From positions 6,130,001 to 6,194,000 of the forward strand of contig NZ_CP066356.1 of NCBI RefSeq assembly GCF_023278185.1: a stretch of DNA of 64,000 bases, read 5' to 3'. Both the position numbers and the translations under genes were made by a program. Source of the DNA: Bradyrhizobium elkanii USDA 76. Lineage in GTDB: Bacteria; Pseudomonadota; Alphaproteobacteria; Rhizobiales; Xanthobacteraceae. Position 1 is the stretch's first letter. Each line of letters opens with the position of its first letter. Below are positions 9,366 to 17,845 of the stretch, piece by piece. The notes under the pieces were generated by a model. That model was not told the DNA's origin. It was given only the letters and a program-made list of their open reading frames with translations, and made no database searches.

Positions 9366-9900
9366 CAAGCGGTTCCCGGATGGAACGGCGGCTTCCGGCA
9401 AGCCGCCTTAGAATCGCTTTACACTACCGGCGGCGAGCCCGGCAATTGACAATTGCTGGATCGACCGAAGGTCGAAATCAGCCGGTTTCCGGTGCCGTTC
9501 CGGCGGTATCGCAACAGCGTTACCTGGCCAAGGCGCGCCCGACCAAAATATCGAAAACAACCCCATGCAAAGGAGCCGGCGGCCGCCGGCGCTCGATTGA
9601 CCGTTGACACGTCGGGCAAATCAGCCCCACACTTCCGTTATTCCGAAATTTCGCAAATGCTTGCCGTGGCGCAGGGCAATCGCATATGGGCTCGGTAGCT
9701 CCACAAACTCGTCATGCCCGGCCTTGTGCCGGGCATCCACGTCTTGGTCTCCGCAACAGAAAGACGTGGATGGCCGGGACAAGCCCGGCCATGACGGCGC
9801 GGAAACACCAGTGCTAGAGCCATATGCTTATCCTACGCCTTCGCGCGTAGCGCCGAAAATGCTCGCGAATTCTTTTCGCCCGTTGCTATCCGCGCTCTCG
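9366..9900. other. Intergenic region upstream of ccmI
   Basis: A 535-bp stretch without a convincing gene. It must contain the ccmI promoter on the minus strand, near 9366-9450, and the 3' boundary of the 464-residue gene at 9901. The main feature is the long inverted repeat at 9710-9795. Confidence 0.6.
9710..9795. repeat. Long palindromic intergenic repeat
   Basis: Two arms of about 36 bp (9710-9745 and 9760-9795) are inverted copies of each other with only a few mismatches, around a 14-15 bp loop. Each arm also has its own small inverted repeat (GCCCGGCC..GCCGGGC type). The sequence class, built around GTCATGCCCGGC and GGCATCCACGTCTT, is one I recognise as a common interspersed element in Bradyrhizobium genomes. 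It lies between two minus-strand genes and may act as a transcription terminator or RNA hairpin for the gene ending at 9901 upstream. Confidence 0.85.
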
Positions 9901-11295
9901 CTACCCCGCGCGCGAGGATTTGCGCTCGCCGGTCACGGCGTTTTCCGCCGCCCTGTTCATCAGGGAGGCGTAGTCGTGGCCGAACAGCACCTCGCAGAAC
10001 CGGATCGCGGCCTTGACCTGCTGCTGGCGGAAGGCCCGGACCCGGGCGTCGCCGCCGCGCAGCGACTGCACCAGCCCTTCGGTCGACTGCTCGACATAAT
10101 GTTGCAGGTCCGAGAAGGTCCGCAGCGTCACCTCGTTGATGGCGAGCTCGCTGGCATAGGTGCGGCACACCGCGACGAAATCGATCAGGGCGGCGGCGTC
10201 CTCGACCTCGGTCGCATCGATCTTGGCGCCGGCCGTAATGTCCTTGTCGGCGCGCTGGCGCAGGATGCGGCGGACCCGGCCCGGCACGCTGTCGATCTCC
10301 GATTGCAGCGCGTTGGAGGTATCGGCGCGAACCGAGGTGAGCTGGCGGCCCCAGGTGGAATCGTTGCGCAGATCGAGCTCGGTGCGCAGGCCGCGGACGC
10401 CGTCATGCAGGGTCTTGAGCTGCTCGCCGACATAATCGAAATGCCCGCGCCTGATGTCGGTCCGCAGGCAGGCCGCGACGAACGACAGATCATGCAGCGC
10501 GATGGTGACCGCGACGCCATACGGCATTGCCGCGACGCGGAGCTCGTCGTCGGAAGCCGCCATCTTGATGGCAAGGCGGACGATCTGCCATGGCGCGGCG
10601 AGCCGCTGCGCAATCAGTGACAGCGCGAACGGCAATAGCTGCGGCGTCTGCAACGACGGCAGCTTGAGCGCTTCGGTCGCTGAAGCGATCTGGGAATCGG
10701 CAAATACCCGGATCTGGCTCGGCAGCCGGCTTCCCAGGGTTTCCAGCGCTTCGCGGGCCTGCAGAACGAGGCCGATCGGCAGCAGGTCCTCGACAACGCT
10801 CGGCGGGCCGACGCGCGACAGCGCGCGCTGGCGGTCGTCCTGACTCGGCGCCGCGATCTTGAGGATGGCGTCCGCAGCCGCAAGCTGGAACTTGCGTGCG
10901 GCGACCTCCATCGGACCGCTTTCGGTAGCTGCAGCCAGCGCTGCCTCGAATTCGCGGGCCGCCTCCGGCGTCCCCTCGCGGGCCAGCCACTGCCAGATCG
11001 GCAGCAGCGAGGCGCGCCGGAGCTGGCCCGGCCGCGTCGGGAAATTGGTCTCGGCGAGGAACGGCTCGAGCGGCCGGAACAGCAGCCGCGCCGGGTCGTC
11101 GCTGCGCGGCTGGATCTGCTCGTCCTCCTCGGCGCCACGCGCGATCTTGCGCAACTGCTCCAGCACCAGATTGGCGACGGTGATGTCCTCGCCACGTTCG
11201 ACGGCGCGCTCCAGCTCCCGCATCAGCAGCGCCTGCGATTGCGGCGGAAGCTGCGCGAGATAATCCCTCAGCCGCTCGGTCGATTTCTGGCTCAT
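9901..11295 (-). CDS. Unrecognised conserved-type protein, 464 residues
   Basis: I do not recognise a family. The ATG at 11295 (MSQKSTERL) is preferred over upstream starts because the extra N-terminal residues look like untranslated sequence. The protein is predicted cytoplasmic, mostly alpha-helical and rich in Leu, Ala, Arg and Glu, with no signal peptide, membrane helix or metal-binding cysteine cluster. It lies between feuQ-like and ccmI genes on the same strand. The codon use and composition fit the neighbours, so it looks native. A coiled or repeat-helical scaffold is possible, but no function can be assigned. Confidence 0.7.
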   Translation of the reverse strand: MSQKSTERLRDYLAQLPPQSQALLMRELERAVERGEDITVANLVLEQLRKIARGAEEDEQIQPRSDDPARLLFRPLEPFLAETNFPTRPGQLRRASLLPIWQWLAREGTPEAAREFEAALAAATESGPMEVAARKFQLAAADAILKIAAPSQDDRQRALSRVGPPSVVEDLLPIGLVLQAREALETLGSRLPSQIRVFADSQIASATEALKLPSLQTPQLLPFALSLIAQRLAAPWQIVRLAIKMAASDDELRVAAMPYGVAVTIALHDLSFVAACLRTDIRRGHFDYVGEQLKTLHDGVRGLRTELDLRNDSTWGRQLTSVRADTSNALQSEIDSVPGRVRRILRQRADKDITAGAKIDATEVEDAAALIDFVAVCRTYASELAINEVTLRTFSDLQHYVEQSTEGLVQSLRGGDARVRAFRQQQVKAAIRFCEVLFGHDYASLMNRAAENAVTGERKSSRAG

Positions 11296-11460
11296 GCCCG
11301 GTCGTGAAAGCTTGGTGCCCGGCAAGCGCCGCAGCCCGTCCGCCCGCAATGATAGCGGTCGGCGCGTTAAGAAGCCGTTTAGGAAGAATAGCGGCGTCGA
11401 GTCTGCCAAAGGCAGACTAAGCGGGATGAGATAAGGTTGAGCTGGAACGGCGCCGAAGGA

Positions 11461-11611
11461 TCACCTCTCCCTTGGGAGAGGTCGATTTGCGCAGCAAATC
11501 GGGTGAGGGGCTACGGTCTATCGGGAGAGCAAGAGCCCTCACCCGGATTGCACTGGACGATGCTTCGCATCGCCAGGCGCAATCCGACCTCTCCCCGGCG
11601 GGGAGAGGTGA
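11461..11611. repeat. Large imperfect inverted repeat of the CACCTCTCCC family
   Basis: TCACCTCTCC at 11461-11470 is mirrored by GGAGAGGTGA at 11602-11611, and internal blocks (GGGTGAGGG against CCCTCACCC, CGATTTGCG against CGCAATCC) continue the symmetry. Each half also holds its own hairpin, such as CTCTCCC..GGGAGAG. Such elements are common between genes in Bradyrhizobium and related genera. It sits in the 359-bp gap (11296-11654) after the feuQ-like gene, which otherwise holds nothing I can name. Confidence 0.8.
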
Positions 11612-11654
11612 TCCGAAACCTTGGCGAGCCAATTCAACCAAAACTCATCCCGGT

Positions 11655-13031
11655 CTACACCGCCGGCAACATGATCTCCGCCCGCAGGCCGCCGATCGGC
11701 GCGTTGTTCAGGGTGAGATTGCCGCCATAGAGGCCGGCGAGATCGGTCACGATCGACAGGCCGAGCCCCGAGCCGGGTTTCGACTCGTCGAGCCGCTGGC
11801 CGCGCCGCGACACCTGGGCCCGCTCGGCTTCCGACAGGCCGCGCCCGTCGTCGTCGACCACAATGCGCAGTCTCGGCCCGGCGCCCGAGGCCTCGGGCGG
11901 GACCACGGTCACCTCGACGAACACCTGCGAAGCCGCCCATTTGCAGGCGTTGTCGACGAGATTGCCGACCATCTCCTCCAGGTCCTGCCGCTCGCCGCGA
12001 AACCGTGCCGCCGGATCGGCCTTCGCCTCGATCGAAAGGTCGCGATCGCGATGGATCTTCTCCATGGTCCGGCGCAGCGCCTCGATCACAGGTGCGACAT
12101 CGGTGATGGTGCTGACGATAGTGGCACGGGCGGCGATCCGCGCGCGCTCGAGATGGTGCGCGACCTGGTCCCGCATCAGATCGGCCTGCTCCAGCACCTT
12201 GCTGGCGAACGGATCGCCGGCATGCGCGCCCGCCTCGTTCACGATCACCGACAACGGCGTCTTGATCGCATGGGCGAGATTGCCGACATGGGTGCGCGAG
12301 CGCTCGACGATCTCCCGGTTGGCATCGATCAGCGCATTGGTCTCGCGTGCCAGCGGCGCGATCTCGACCGGAAACCGGCCTTCCAGCCGCTCGGCGCGGC
12401 CGGAGCGGATATCGGCGATCGCATCCGAAATCCGCTTGAGCGGCGCGAGGCCGTAGCGCACCTGGAAGATCGTGGTCAGCAGCAGCACGATGCCGAGCGC
12501 GGCGAAGGTGCCGCCGAGATAGTAGTCGAAGCTGCGCGTCTCATCGAAGATCTCGGTGGCATCGCCAGCGACGCTGACCAGGAACTTGCCGTCGGCGCCG
12601 AGATCGACCGGCCGCTCCACCACGCGCAGGCTCTGGCCCTCGGGCCCGTCGACATAGCCGAGGCGGACGCCGGCAGCGGTCAACTCGGCGCCGTGCTCCT
12701 CGAGCTTGGGCAGCTTCTTGTCCCACAGCGAGCGCGAGGCGCGGGTCTCGCCCTTTTCGGTATCGGTCCGGGTGATCTGCCAGTACCAGCCTGACAATGG
12801 CAGGTCGAACAGCGGCTCGCCGAGCGACTGGAACTGGCGGTCCGCCGGCTCGTCCGGCGTCGCCACTTCGGCGATCAGGGTGCGCAGATAGAGATTGAGC
12901 CGCCGGTCGAAGGCGCGCTCGGTGGCGTCGCGATAGACCGACGACAGGATGACGCCCGTGATCGCCAGGATCACCACCACCCAGGCGGTCGCCGAGACGA
13001 ACAGGCGTGTCGCGAGCGAGCTGCCGCCCAT
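11655..13031 (-). CDS. feuQ: Sensor histidine kinase, FeuQ/PhoQ-like
   Basis: A 458-residue inner-membrane kinase. Membrane helices lie at about residues 10-33 and 172-190, enclosing a periplasmic sensor of about 135 residues, followed by a HAMP linker and the phosphoacceptor box with His254 (NLAHAIKTPL). The N-box (LVDNACKWA) and G-boxes (DDDGRGLSEAE and GSGLGLSIV) are complete. In Rhizobium leguminosarum, feuPQ lies next to cycHJKL, and the same arrangement is seen here, which is why I use the symbol. In rhizobia this system affects iron uptake and, in Sinorhizobium, cyclic glucan export. A 240-bp repeat-filled gap separates it from its regulator. Confidence 0.85.
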   Translation of the reverse strand: MGGSSLATRLFVSATAWVVVILAITGVILSSVYRDATERAFDRRLNLYLRTLIAEVATPDEPADRQFQSLGEPLFDLPLSGWYWQITRTDTEKGETRASRSLWDKKLPKLEEHGAELTAAGVRLGYVDGPEGQSLRVVERPVDLGADGKFLVSVAGDATEIFDETRSFDYYLGGTFAALGIVLLLTTIFQVRYGLAPLKRISDAIADIRSGRAERLEGRFPVEIAPLARETNALIDANREIVERSRTHVGNLAHAIKTPLSVIVNEAGAHAGDPFASKVLEQADLMRDQVAHHLERARIAARATIVSTITDVAPVIEALRRTMEKIHRDRDLSIEAKADPAARFRGERQDLEEMVGNLVDNACKWAASQVFVEVTVVPPEASGAGPRLRIVVDDDGRGLSEAERAQVSRRGQRLDESKPGSGLGLSIVTDLAGLYGGNLTLNNAPIGGLRAEIMLPAV

Positions 13032-13084
13032 CAGAACATCGTGTCAGCGGCAACAGACATGGCGAATCCCGTCCTCCTGGCGCG

Positions 13085-13271
13085 GATCATGCCGTAGCCC
13101 GCACGTCGATCAAGCGCCTTAAGAGCATGATCCGATTGAATAGGATATGCCCTTATCCTATTGTTTGGTCGTGCTTTCTTCGCGCGAACGAACCGGCATC
13201 CATTTCGCTCGAAAATGCTTCAAGAGCATGATCTTTTCGGAAGACCGCTTCGCACTTTTCCGGATCATGCC
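13085..13271. repeat. Composite of dispersed repeats between feuP and feuQ
   Basis: GAGCATGATC occurs twice (13123-13132 and 13224-13233), and GATCATGCC at 13085-13093 and GATCATGC at 13263-13270 are its inverted forms, giving two nested hairpins. In between are TAGGATATGCCCTTATCCTA (13141-13160, itself a stem-loop) and a segment TTCTTCGCGCGAACGAACCG..ATCCATTTCGCTCGAAAATGC. The part after 13224 is family A (see 3206 and 8172); the middle segment resembles 30781-30829. The block nearly fills the gap between the two two-component genes, so it may shape the ratio of regulator to kinase mRNA. Confidence 0.8.
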
Positions 13272-13934
13272 CTAGGTCGGCGGCGACAGCATGTAGCCGA
13301 GGCCGCGAACGGTCTGGATGATATCGACTTCCAGCTTCTTGCGAATGCGCCCGACGAATACCTCGATCGTGTTCGAGTCGCGGTCGAAGTCCTGGTCGTA
13401 GAGATGCTCCACCAGTTCGGTGCGCGAGACCACCCGCCCGGTGTGGTGCATCAGATAGTCGAGCAGATTGTATTCGTGCGAGGTCAGCTTGATCGGATTG
13501 CCGTTGACGGTGACACGCTTGGTGCGGGTATTCAGCGCCACCGGCCCGCAGTTCAGTTCGACCTGGGCATGCCCCGTCGCGCGGCGCAGCAGCGCGCGGA
13601 TCCGCGCCAGCACCTCCTCAAGGTGGAAGGGCTTGGCGACATAGTCGTCGGCGCCGGCGTCGAAGCCCTGAACCTTGTCGCTCCAGCGATCGCGTGCGGT
13701 GAGGATCAGCACCGGCATCACCCGCTTGTTCCGCCGCCAGGCCTCGAGCACCGAAATACCGTCCATCTTCGGCAGACCGATATCCAGCACGACCGCGTCA
13801 TAGGGCTCGCTGTCGCCAAGGAAATGCCCCTCCTCGCCGTCGAACGCGCGATCGACCACATAGCCGGCGTCCGTCAGCGCGGTGGTGAGCTGGCGGTTCA
13901 GATCCGGGTCATCCTCAACGACGAGCAGACGCAC
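13272..13934 (-). CDS. feuP: OmpR-family response regulator, FeuP/PhoP-like
   Basis: A 220-residue response regulator. The receiver domain has E7-D8-D9, the phosphorylation site Asp51 (VVLDIGLP) and the lysine in KPFHLEE; the winged-helix output domain ends with TVRGLGYML. The next gene on the strand is its likely kinase. The FeuP assignment rests on the neighbouring ccm (cyc) operon, as in Rhizobium, and on similarity to PhoP-type regulators; the family call is firm, the symbol less so. It is transcribed divergently from the VanZ-like gene across a 260-bp gap. Confidence 0.87.
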   Translation of the reverse strand: MRLLVVEDDPDLNRQLTTALTDAGYVVDRAFDGEEGHFLGDSEPYDAVVLDIGLPKMDGISVLEAWRRNKRVMPVLILTARDRWSDKVQGFDAGADDYVAKPFHLEEVLARIRALLRRATGHAQVELNCGPVALNTRTKRVTVNGNPIKLTSHEYNLLDYLMHHTGRVVSRTELVEHLYDQDFDRDSNTIEVFVGRIRKKLEVDIIQTVRGLGYMLSPPT

Positions 13935-14194
13935 TTTGGCCTCCGAGAGTGAGCATTACGACATTCCGGCACCAAATGAGGCTTCCGGCCGTGAACGGCT
14001 TATGAATGGACCCGCAAGGCGCCGCTTATTTTTTCGTCAGGTGCACCATCCCGGGAACCCGCGCAAGCACCCCCTGGTTCCCTCCATGAGATGCGCGCGA
14101 AACGAAATCGGGTTTCAGCTCAGAGTATCGTGATACCTTAAACTTGAAGACAATTGTTGCTGGCAACCTTCCGGCGGACCAGGGCACCGAGAAC

Positions 14195-14707
14195 ATGTCG
14201 GGTCATTTGCAGTCGACCGGCAAGTTAACCTTCGACGACCATTTTCATGTCGCTGACACGAGCGATGCGCTAATTCAACGGCGGCGCGCCGAGCGCACAT
14301 GGACCGGGAAGAACGCGTTGCTTGTTTCAAAAATACGAAGGTTCGGCGTGATTGCAGGCTGGCTTGCGCTTGCCTTCATCGCCTTCGTGACACTGTCCCC
14401 GATCCAGGACCGTCCCTCGCTATTCCATCCGCAGATCGAGCATTTCGCGGCGTTCGCCGTGATGGCGCTGGCCTTCGTGCTGGGCTACCCGCGGCGCACC
14501 GCGCTGATCGTGCTCCTTGTCGTCTTCAGCGCGTTCACGCTCGAAGCAATGCAATTCCTGACACCGGACCGTCACGGCCGCCTGATCGACGCGATCGTCA
14601 AGGTGGCGGGAGGTCTCGCCGGCGTCGGCGTCGGTCGCTTCATGCTGCTCGTGCTGCGCAACCAGTTCGGCCGGCTGAGGCCGGGCGTGGAGCAGTCCGC
14701 AAGCTGA
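14195..14707 (+). CDS. VanZ-like membrane protein
   Basis: About 170 residues with four hydrophobic helices: a cytoplasmic lead of about 45 residues, then helices with the VanZ features FVTLSPIQDRP after the first helix, HFAAFAVMALAF in the second, and FTLEAMQFLTPDRHGRLIDAIVKVAGG in the later loop and helix. VanZ-like proteins in polysaccharide loci are common, but their biochemical role is not known. The start is uncertain: ATG at 14195 or TTG at 14144; neither has a strong ribosome site, and a start nearer the first helix is possible. It lies at the left border of the surface polysaccharide region. Confidence 0.8.
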   Translation: MSGHLQSTGKLTFDDHFHVADTSDALIQRRRAERTWTGKNALLVSKIRRFGVIAGWLALAFIAFVTLSPIQDRPSLFHPQIEHFAAFAVMALAFVLGYPRRTALIVLLVVFSAFTLEAMQFLTPDRHGRLIDAIVKVAGGLAGVGVGRFMLLVLRNQFGRLRPGVEQSAS

Positions 14708-14725
14708 GCGGCCGGCGCTTTGCGC

Positions 14726-14971
14726 TCAATCGCGCTTCGGCGCTTCCGCCGACTTCATGTCGTCCTGCGCCATGCATTGCTGAAAGAAGTGCAGCCGGTC
14801 GCCATTCATCGGCACGGCCCCCGGTCGCTTGTAGGGGTAGACCATGTAGGCCGCGCGCAGGCAGCGCTTTGCGGTCTCGGCGGCGGGTGCGGCGACGGCG
14901 GCACTCGACGCCAGCAGGAGCGCCAGCACGGCGCTGAACCGCACGGACACCCCGCTCACGGTTTCTCGCAT
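14726..14971 (-). CDS. Small exported protein, unrecognised
   Basis: An 81-residue product with a clear signal peptide (hydrophobic core about residues 11-27, with an Ala-rich cleavage region near AVAAPA). The mature part of about 50 residues is soluble and has two cysteines (CLRAAY and QQCMAQDD) that could form a disulfide in the periplasm. The start overlaps the 3' end of the 366-residue gene by 16 bp, so the pair are probably one transcript. I do not recognise a family. Confidence 0.65.
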   Translation of the reverse strand: MRETVSGVSVRFSAVLALLLASSAAVAAPAAETAKRCLRAAYMVYPYKRPGAVPMNGDRLHFFQQCMAQDDMKSAEAPKRD

Positions 14972-16056
14972 TCCGAGTAGAACACGCCATTGGCGGCCGC
15001 CAGCCGCTGCAGGCAGTGCCGCTTGTCGGTGACCGCGCCCTCGACGGTGAAATCGTAGGCCTGGGCCTTCAGGATCAGCGCGTAGCGTCCCGGCGGCAGC
15101 GGCGCGTCGTCGCGCGGCAGGACCTCGAACATCTGCGGATCGTCCTTGAGCGGCGCCGCGCGGAACGGGATCGAGATGTTGCGGATCACCCAGCTGTCGT
15201 CACCCGGCGAGACCACCGGCTTGCCGGCCGCGTCGAACGTGGTCTGCTGGCTCACATGCGCGATCAGGCGCACATCGATCGGATCGGAGGCGCTGCCGGC
15301 ACCCTCGCGCCGGAACACGATGAAGCGGAGATGTCCGTCCGGCAGCGTGGTCTCGCTCGGCCGCGTGATCGCCGCCGAGATCGCCACCCGCGGATCTGGC
15401 GCGCGCCCCTGGATCAGTTGCAGCTCGTAAAGCTTGCCGGCGCTCTCGGCATAAACGCCGTAGGCGGTCGGCAATGGCCGTCTCGGCGCCGGTGGCTCGG
15501 CCGCAACCGCCGGCGCCGGCACGGCCGCGACCCCCGCCGGCCTTTGGGTTTCAGGCGGCGCCGATGCCAGCGTGCCGGCGATCATCGCGCGGGCCGCGGC
15601 CAACGACACGCCGCGTTGCTGCAGCAGGACAACGGCCGCGATCAGCCCGAAGAACGCCAGCATGACAATGTAACGCAGCGGCGCCGACGACGACCATCGC
15701 GGACGGCGCGACGCCGCGGCGGGCTCGACGCGATCGAGGGTCGTGACAAAGGCCGCCTCGGCATCGATCGGGGGCGGCGCCTCGATCCGCCGCGCGGCGC
15801 CCGCCGCTTCCAGGAATGCGGGCAGCGCCCGCGCCGGCGGGACCTCGAATTTCTCGATCACGTTGCTCTTGGTGTGCGCCTCGACGCCTTCGATCGCCAC
15901 TTCCAGCGCCTGCATCAAACGCTGCTTCTCCGCCGGATCCTCGTGCGCGAGCTGCTGCAGTTTCTGCCGCGCGAGCTCGTAGACCGCGCTGCGCAGCTGC
16001 TGCGGGTCGGCGCTCACGGAATCGATGGTTCGCGCCAGCACCAGCGCGAACTCCAC
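14956..16056 (-). CDS. Single-pass membrane protein, unrecognised
   Basis: A 366-residue protein with a cytoplasmic helical N-terminus (about 1-125, rich in Glu, Gln and Ala), one membrane helix at about 127-147, a Pro/Ala-rich linker, and a periplasmic domain (about 190-366) that looks beta-rich and ends with two nearby cysteines (HCLQRL and SECEKP). The start is a GTG with a weak ribosome site, so its N-terminus could be slightly longer. It is co-transcribed with the small exported protein downstream. The topology would suit an envelope sensor or a scaffold, but no function can be assigned. Confidence 0.65.
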   Translation of the reverse strand: MEFALVLARTIDSVSADPQQLRSAVYELARQKLQQLAHEDPAEKQRLMQALEVAIEGVEAHTKSNVIEKFEVPPARALPAFLEAAGAARRIEAPPPIDAEAAFVTTLDRVEPAAASRRPRWSSSAPLRYIVMLAFFGLIAAVVLLQQRGVSLAAARAMIAGTLASAPPETQRPAGVAAVPAPAVAAEPPAPRRPLPTAYGVYAESAGKLYELQLIQGRAPDPRVAISAAITRPSETTLPDGHLRFIVFRREGAGSASDPIDVRLIAHVSQQTTFDAAGKPVVSPGDDSWVIRNISIPFRAAPLKDDPQMFEVLPRDDAPLPPGRYALILKAQAYDFTVEGAVTDKRHCLQRLAAANGVFYSECEKP

Positions 16057-16135
16057 CTCGGGGTGCGCAGGACCGGTGTCCCTGACCGTTCTCTGGGCGG
16101 CGTCGGCGTCATAAATGTTAGTCTGGTTTGCCCAT

Positions 16136-16172
16136 AATGTTACAACATTCTATGTGGATTTTACTGTTAACA
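16136..16172. promoter_or_regulatory. Palindromic AATGTT/AACATT and TGTTAACA motifs in a divergent intergenic region
   Basis: AATGTT-AC-AACATT (16136-16149) is a perfect 6-2-6 inverted repeat, and TGTTAACA (16165-16172) is a perfect 8-bp palindrome about 20 bp further on. They lie between the divergent 366-residue gene and the GT-C glycosyltransferase gene, in locally AT-rich DNA. The same TGTTAACA recurs at 49468 upstream of the RTX gene. A regulator binding site is inferred, not shown. Confidence 0.4.
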
Positions 16173-16241
16173 CAAACCACCCGGCCGGCGGATGACACCG
16201 CGGTTTGACCGTCCCGATCCGAGCAGCAGCAGCAGGATTCA

Positions 16242-17810
16242 TTGACCCGTTCTCTGCACATCCTGGACCAGTGGTGGTTCGCGCCCAAGCGGGACCGCCG
16301 ATCCTGGCCGGACCTCCTGCTTCTCGCAGGATGGGTCGCGCTGGTCGGATTCCAGATCGGCCGTCATGTGATGTGGCGCGACGAGGTCCGCGCGCTCACC
16401 ATTGCCCTGAACGGCGACGATCCGGTCGCCATGCTGCGAGGGTTGCATGGCGAGGGCCACCCTGCCCTTTGGTACCTTCTGCTGCGCGGCGCACATGCCG
16501 TATTCGATCGGGTCGAGGTGCTGCCCGCCGTCGCCTTCGTGGTCGGGCTCCTCACGGTCGCACTGCTGATCTTCCGCTCGCCATTTCCGCGGCCGCTGAT
16601 CCTGCTGTTGATCACCGGCCATGCGCTGTTGTTTGAATACGTCGTGATGGCCAGGAATTACGGCATCTCGGCCCTGTTGCTGTTCGCGATCGCGGCCTGC
16701 TATCGGGCTCACCGCGACCGTGGTTTGCTGCTCGGCGCGCTGCTGTTCCTGCTCGCCAACACCAACGTCGTCGGCGCGATCATGGCCGGCGCATTCCTGC
16801 TGTTCTGGCTGCTCGACCTGCTTGACACCGATGGCTGGCGCTGGTCGCCGCAACTCGCCAATTTCGCGATCAATGCAACGATCGCGACGATTGGCGTCGT
16901 CATCTGCGCCGTGACGATGCTGCCGACCTACAATGACGCCGCGGCCCGGGACTGGTCGCACGAGTCACCGCTGGCGGCGGCAATTCTTGCGCTGGTGAAC
17001 CCCGGCGCAACGTCGCTGGGCGCGCTGTTTGCCAATCTGCTGCCGGGGGTCGCGGGATCGGCGCTGCTGTTCGGCGCGACGCTCGGGCTGCTGCCGCGGC
17101 GACCGGCCTTTCTCGCCGCCATCGCCGCCCTGCTGCTGACGTCGCTGTTCTTCGCCGTCGCCGCCAACGGCGCCTACCGCCACGCCGCGGTCTGGCTGAG
17201 CTTCCTGATCGCGCTTTACTGGATCGGCTGGAGCAAAGTCACCGCGCCATCGGTCTCCCGCGCATGGCTCGACCGGCGCTTGCCGGCGATCGGACGCGTG
17301 TCGCTCCTGCTGGTGCTCGCGATCCAGACCGCCGCCGGCATCAACGATCTGCGCAATGCAGTGACCGGCGTGGTCGCGAGCCGCAGCGCCGATCTCGGCC
17401 GCCTGATCGCCTCGCGCGCCGATCTGGCCAACGCGGTGATCCTCAGCGAGCCGGAATGGCTGGTCGAGGCGCTGCCCTACTACGTCAAGAACCCCCTCTA
17501 TCTCGCGCGCGACCACAAATTCGGCAGCGTCGTGATCTTCTCGCGCAAGGGCAAGATGGACGGCGATCTCGGCGAGACCCTGCGCCTCGCCCGCGAGCTT
17601 CGCGACACGAGCCGCGCGCCCGTCATCATCCTGCTGGCCTACCGGCTCAACGAGATCACGCCCGACCGGATCTACGACGAAGGCAAGGACTGGCGGACGT
17701 TCCGTGCCTCAGCGGCGCAGATCCGCGATTTCCGCGAAGCGACCACGATGCTCCGCCGCTTCGGCCCCGCCAAAACCGACGAGAGTTTCGACGTCTACCT
17801 CCTCAACTAG
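16242..17810 (+). CDS. GT-C fold (GT39/GT83-like) membrane glycosyltransferase
   Basis: A 522-residue polytopic membrane protein with about 10-11 helices. The first long periplasmic loop begins with MWRDEVRAL (around residues 41-49), carrying the acidic residues expected of GT-C enzymes that transfer sugars from polyprenyl-phosphate donors. The soluble C-terminal domain (about 410-522) is also typical of the group. The start codon is TTG with an AGGA close upstream. A UbiA-type prenyltransferase follows after 35 bp on the same strand, so the two may make and use a lipid-linked sugar. Sugar and acceptor are not known. Confidence 0.78.
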   Translation: MTRSLHILDQWWFAPKRDRRSWPDLLLLAGWVALVGFQIGRHVMWRDEVRALTIALNGDDPVAMLRGLHGEGHPALWYLLLRGAHAVFDRVEVLPAVAFVVGLLTVALLIFRSPFPRPLILLLITGHALLFEYVVMARNYGISALLLFAIAACYRAHRDRGLLLGALLFLLANTNVVGAIMAGAFLLFWLLDLLDTDGWRWSPQLANFAINATIATIGVVICAVTMLPTYNDAAARDWSHESPLAAAILALVNPGATSLGALFANLLPGVAGSALLFGATLGLLPRRPAFLAAIAALLLTSLFFAVAANGAYRHAAVWLSFLIALYWIGWSKVTAPSVSRAWLDRRLPAIGRVSLLLVLAIQTAAGINDLRNAVTGVVASRSADLGRLIASRADLANAVILSEPEWLVEALPYYVKNPLYLARDHKFGSVVIFSRKGKMDGDLGETLRLARELRDTSRAPVIILLAYRLNEITPDRIYDEGKDWRTFRASAAQIRDFREATTMLRRFGPAKTDESFDVYLLN

Positions 17811-17845
17811 GCGATCGATCGACGACGACAGAAAAGGACCGCGCG

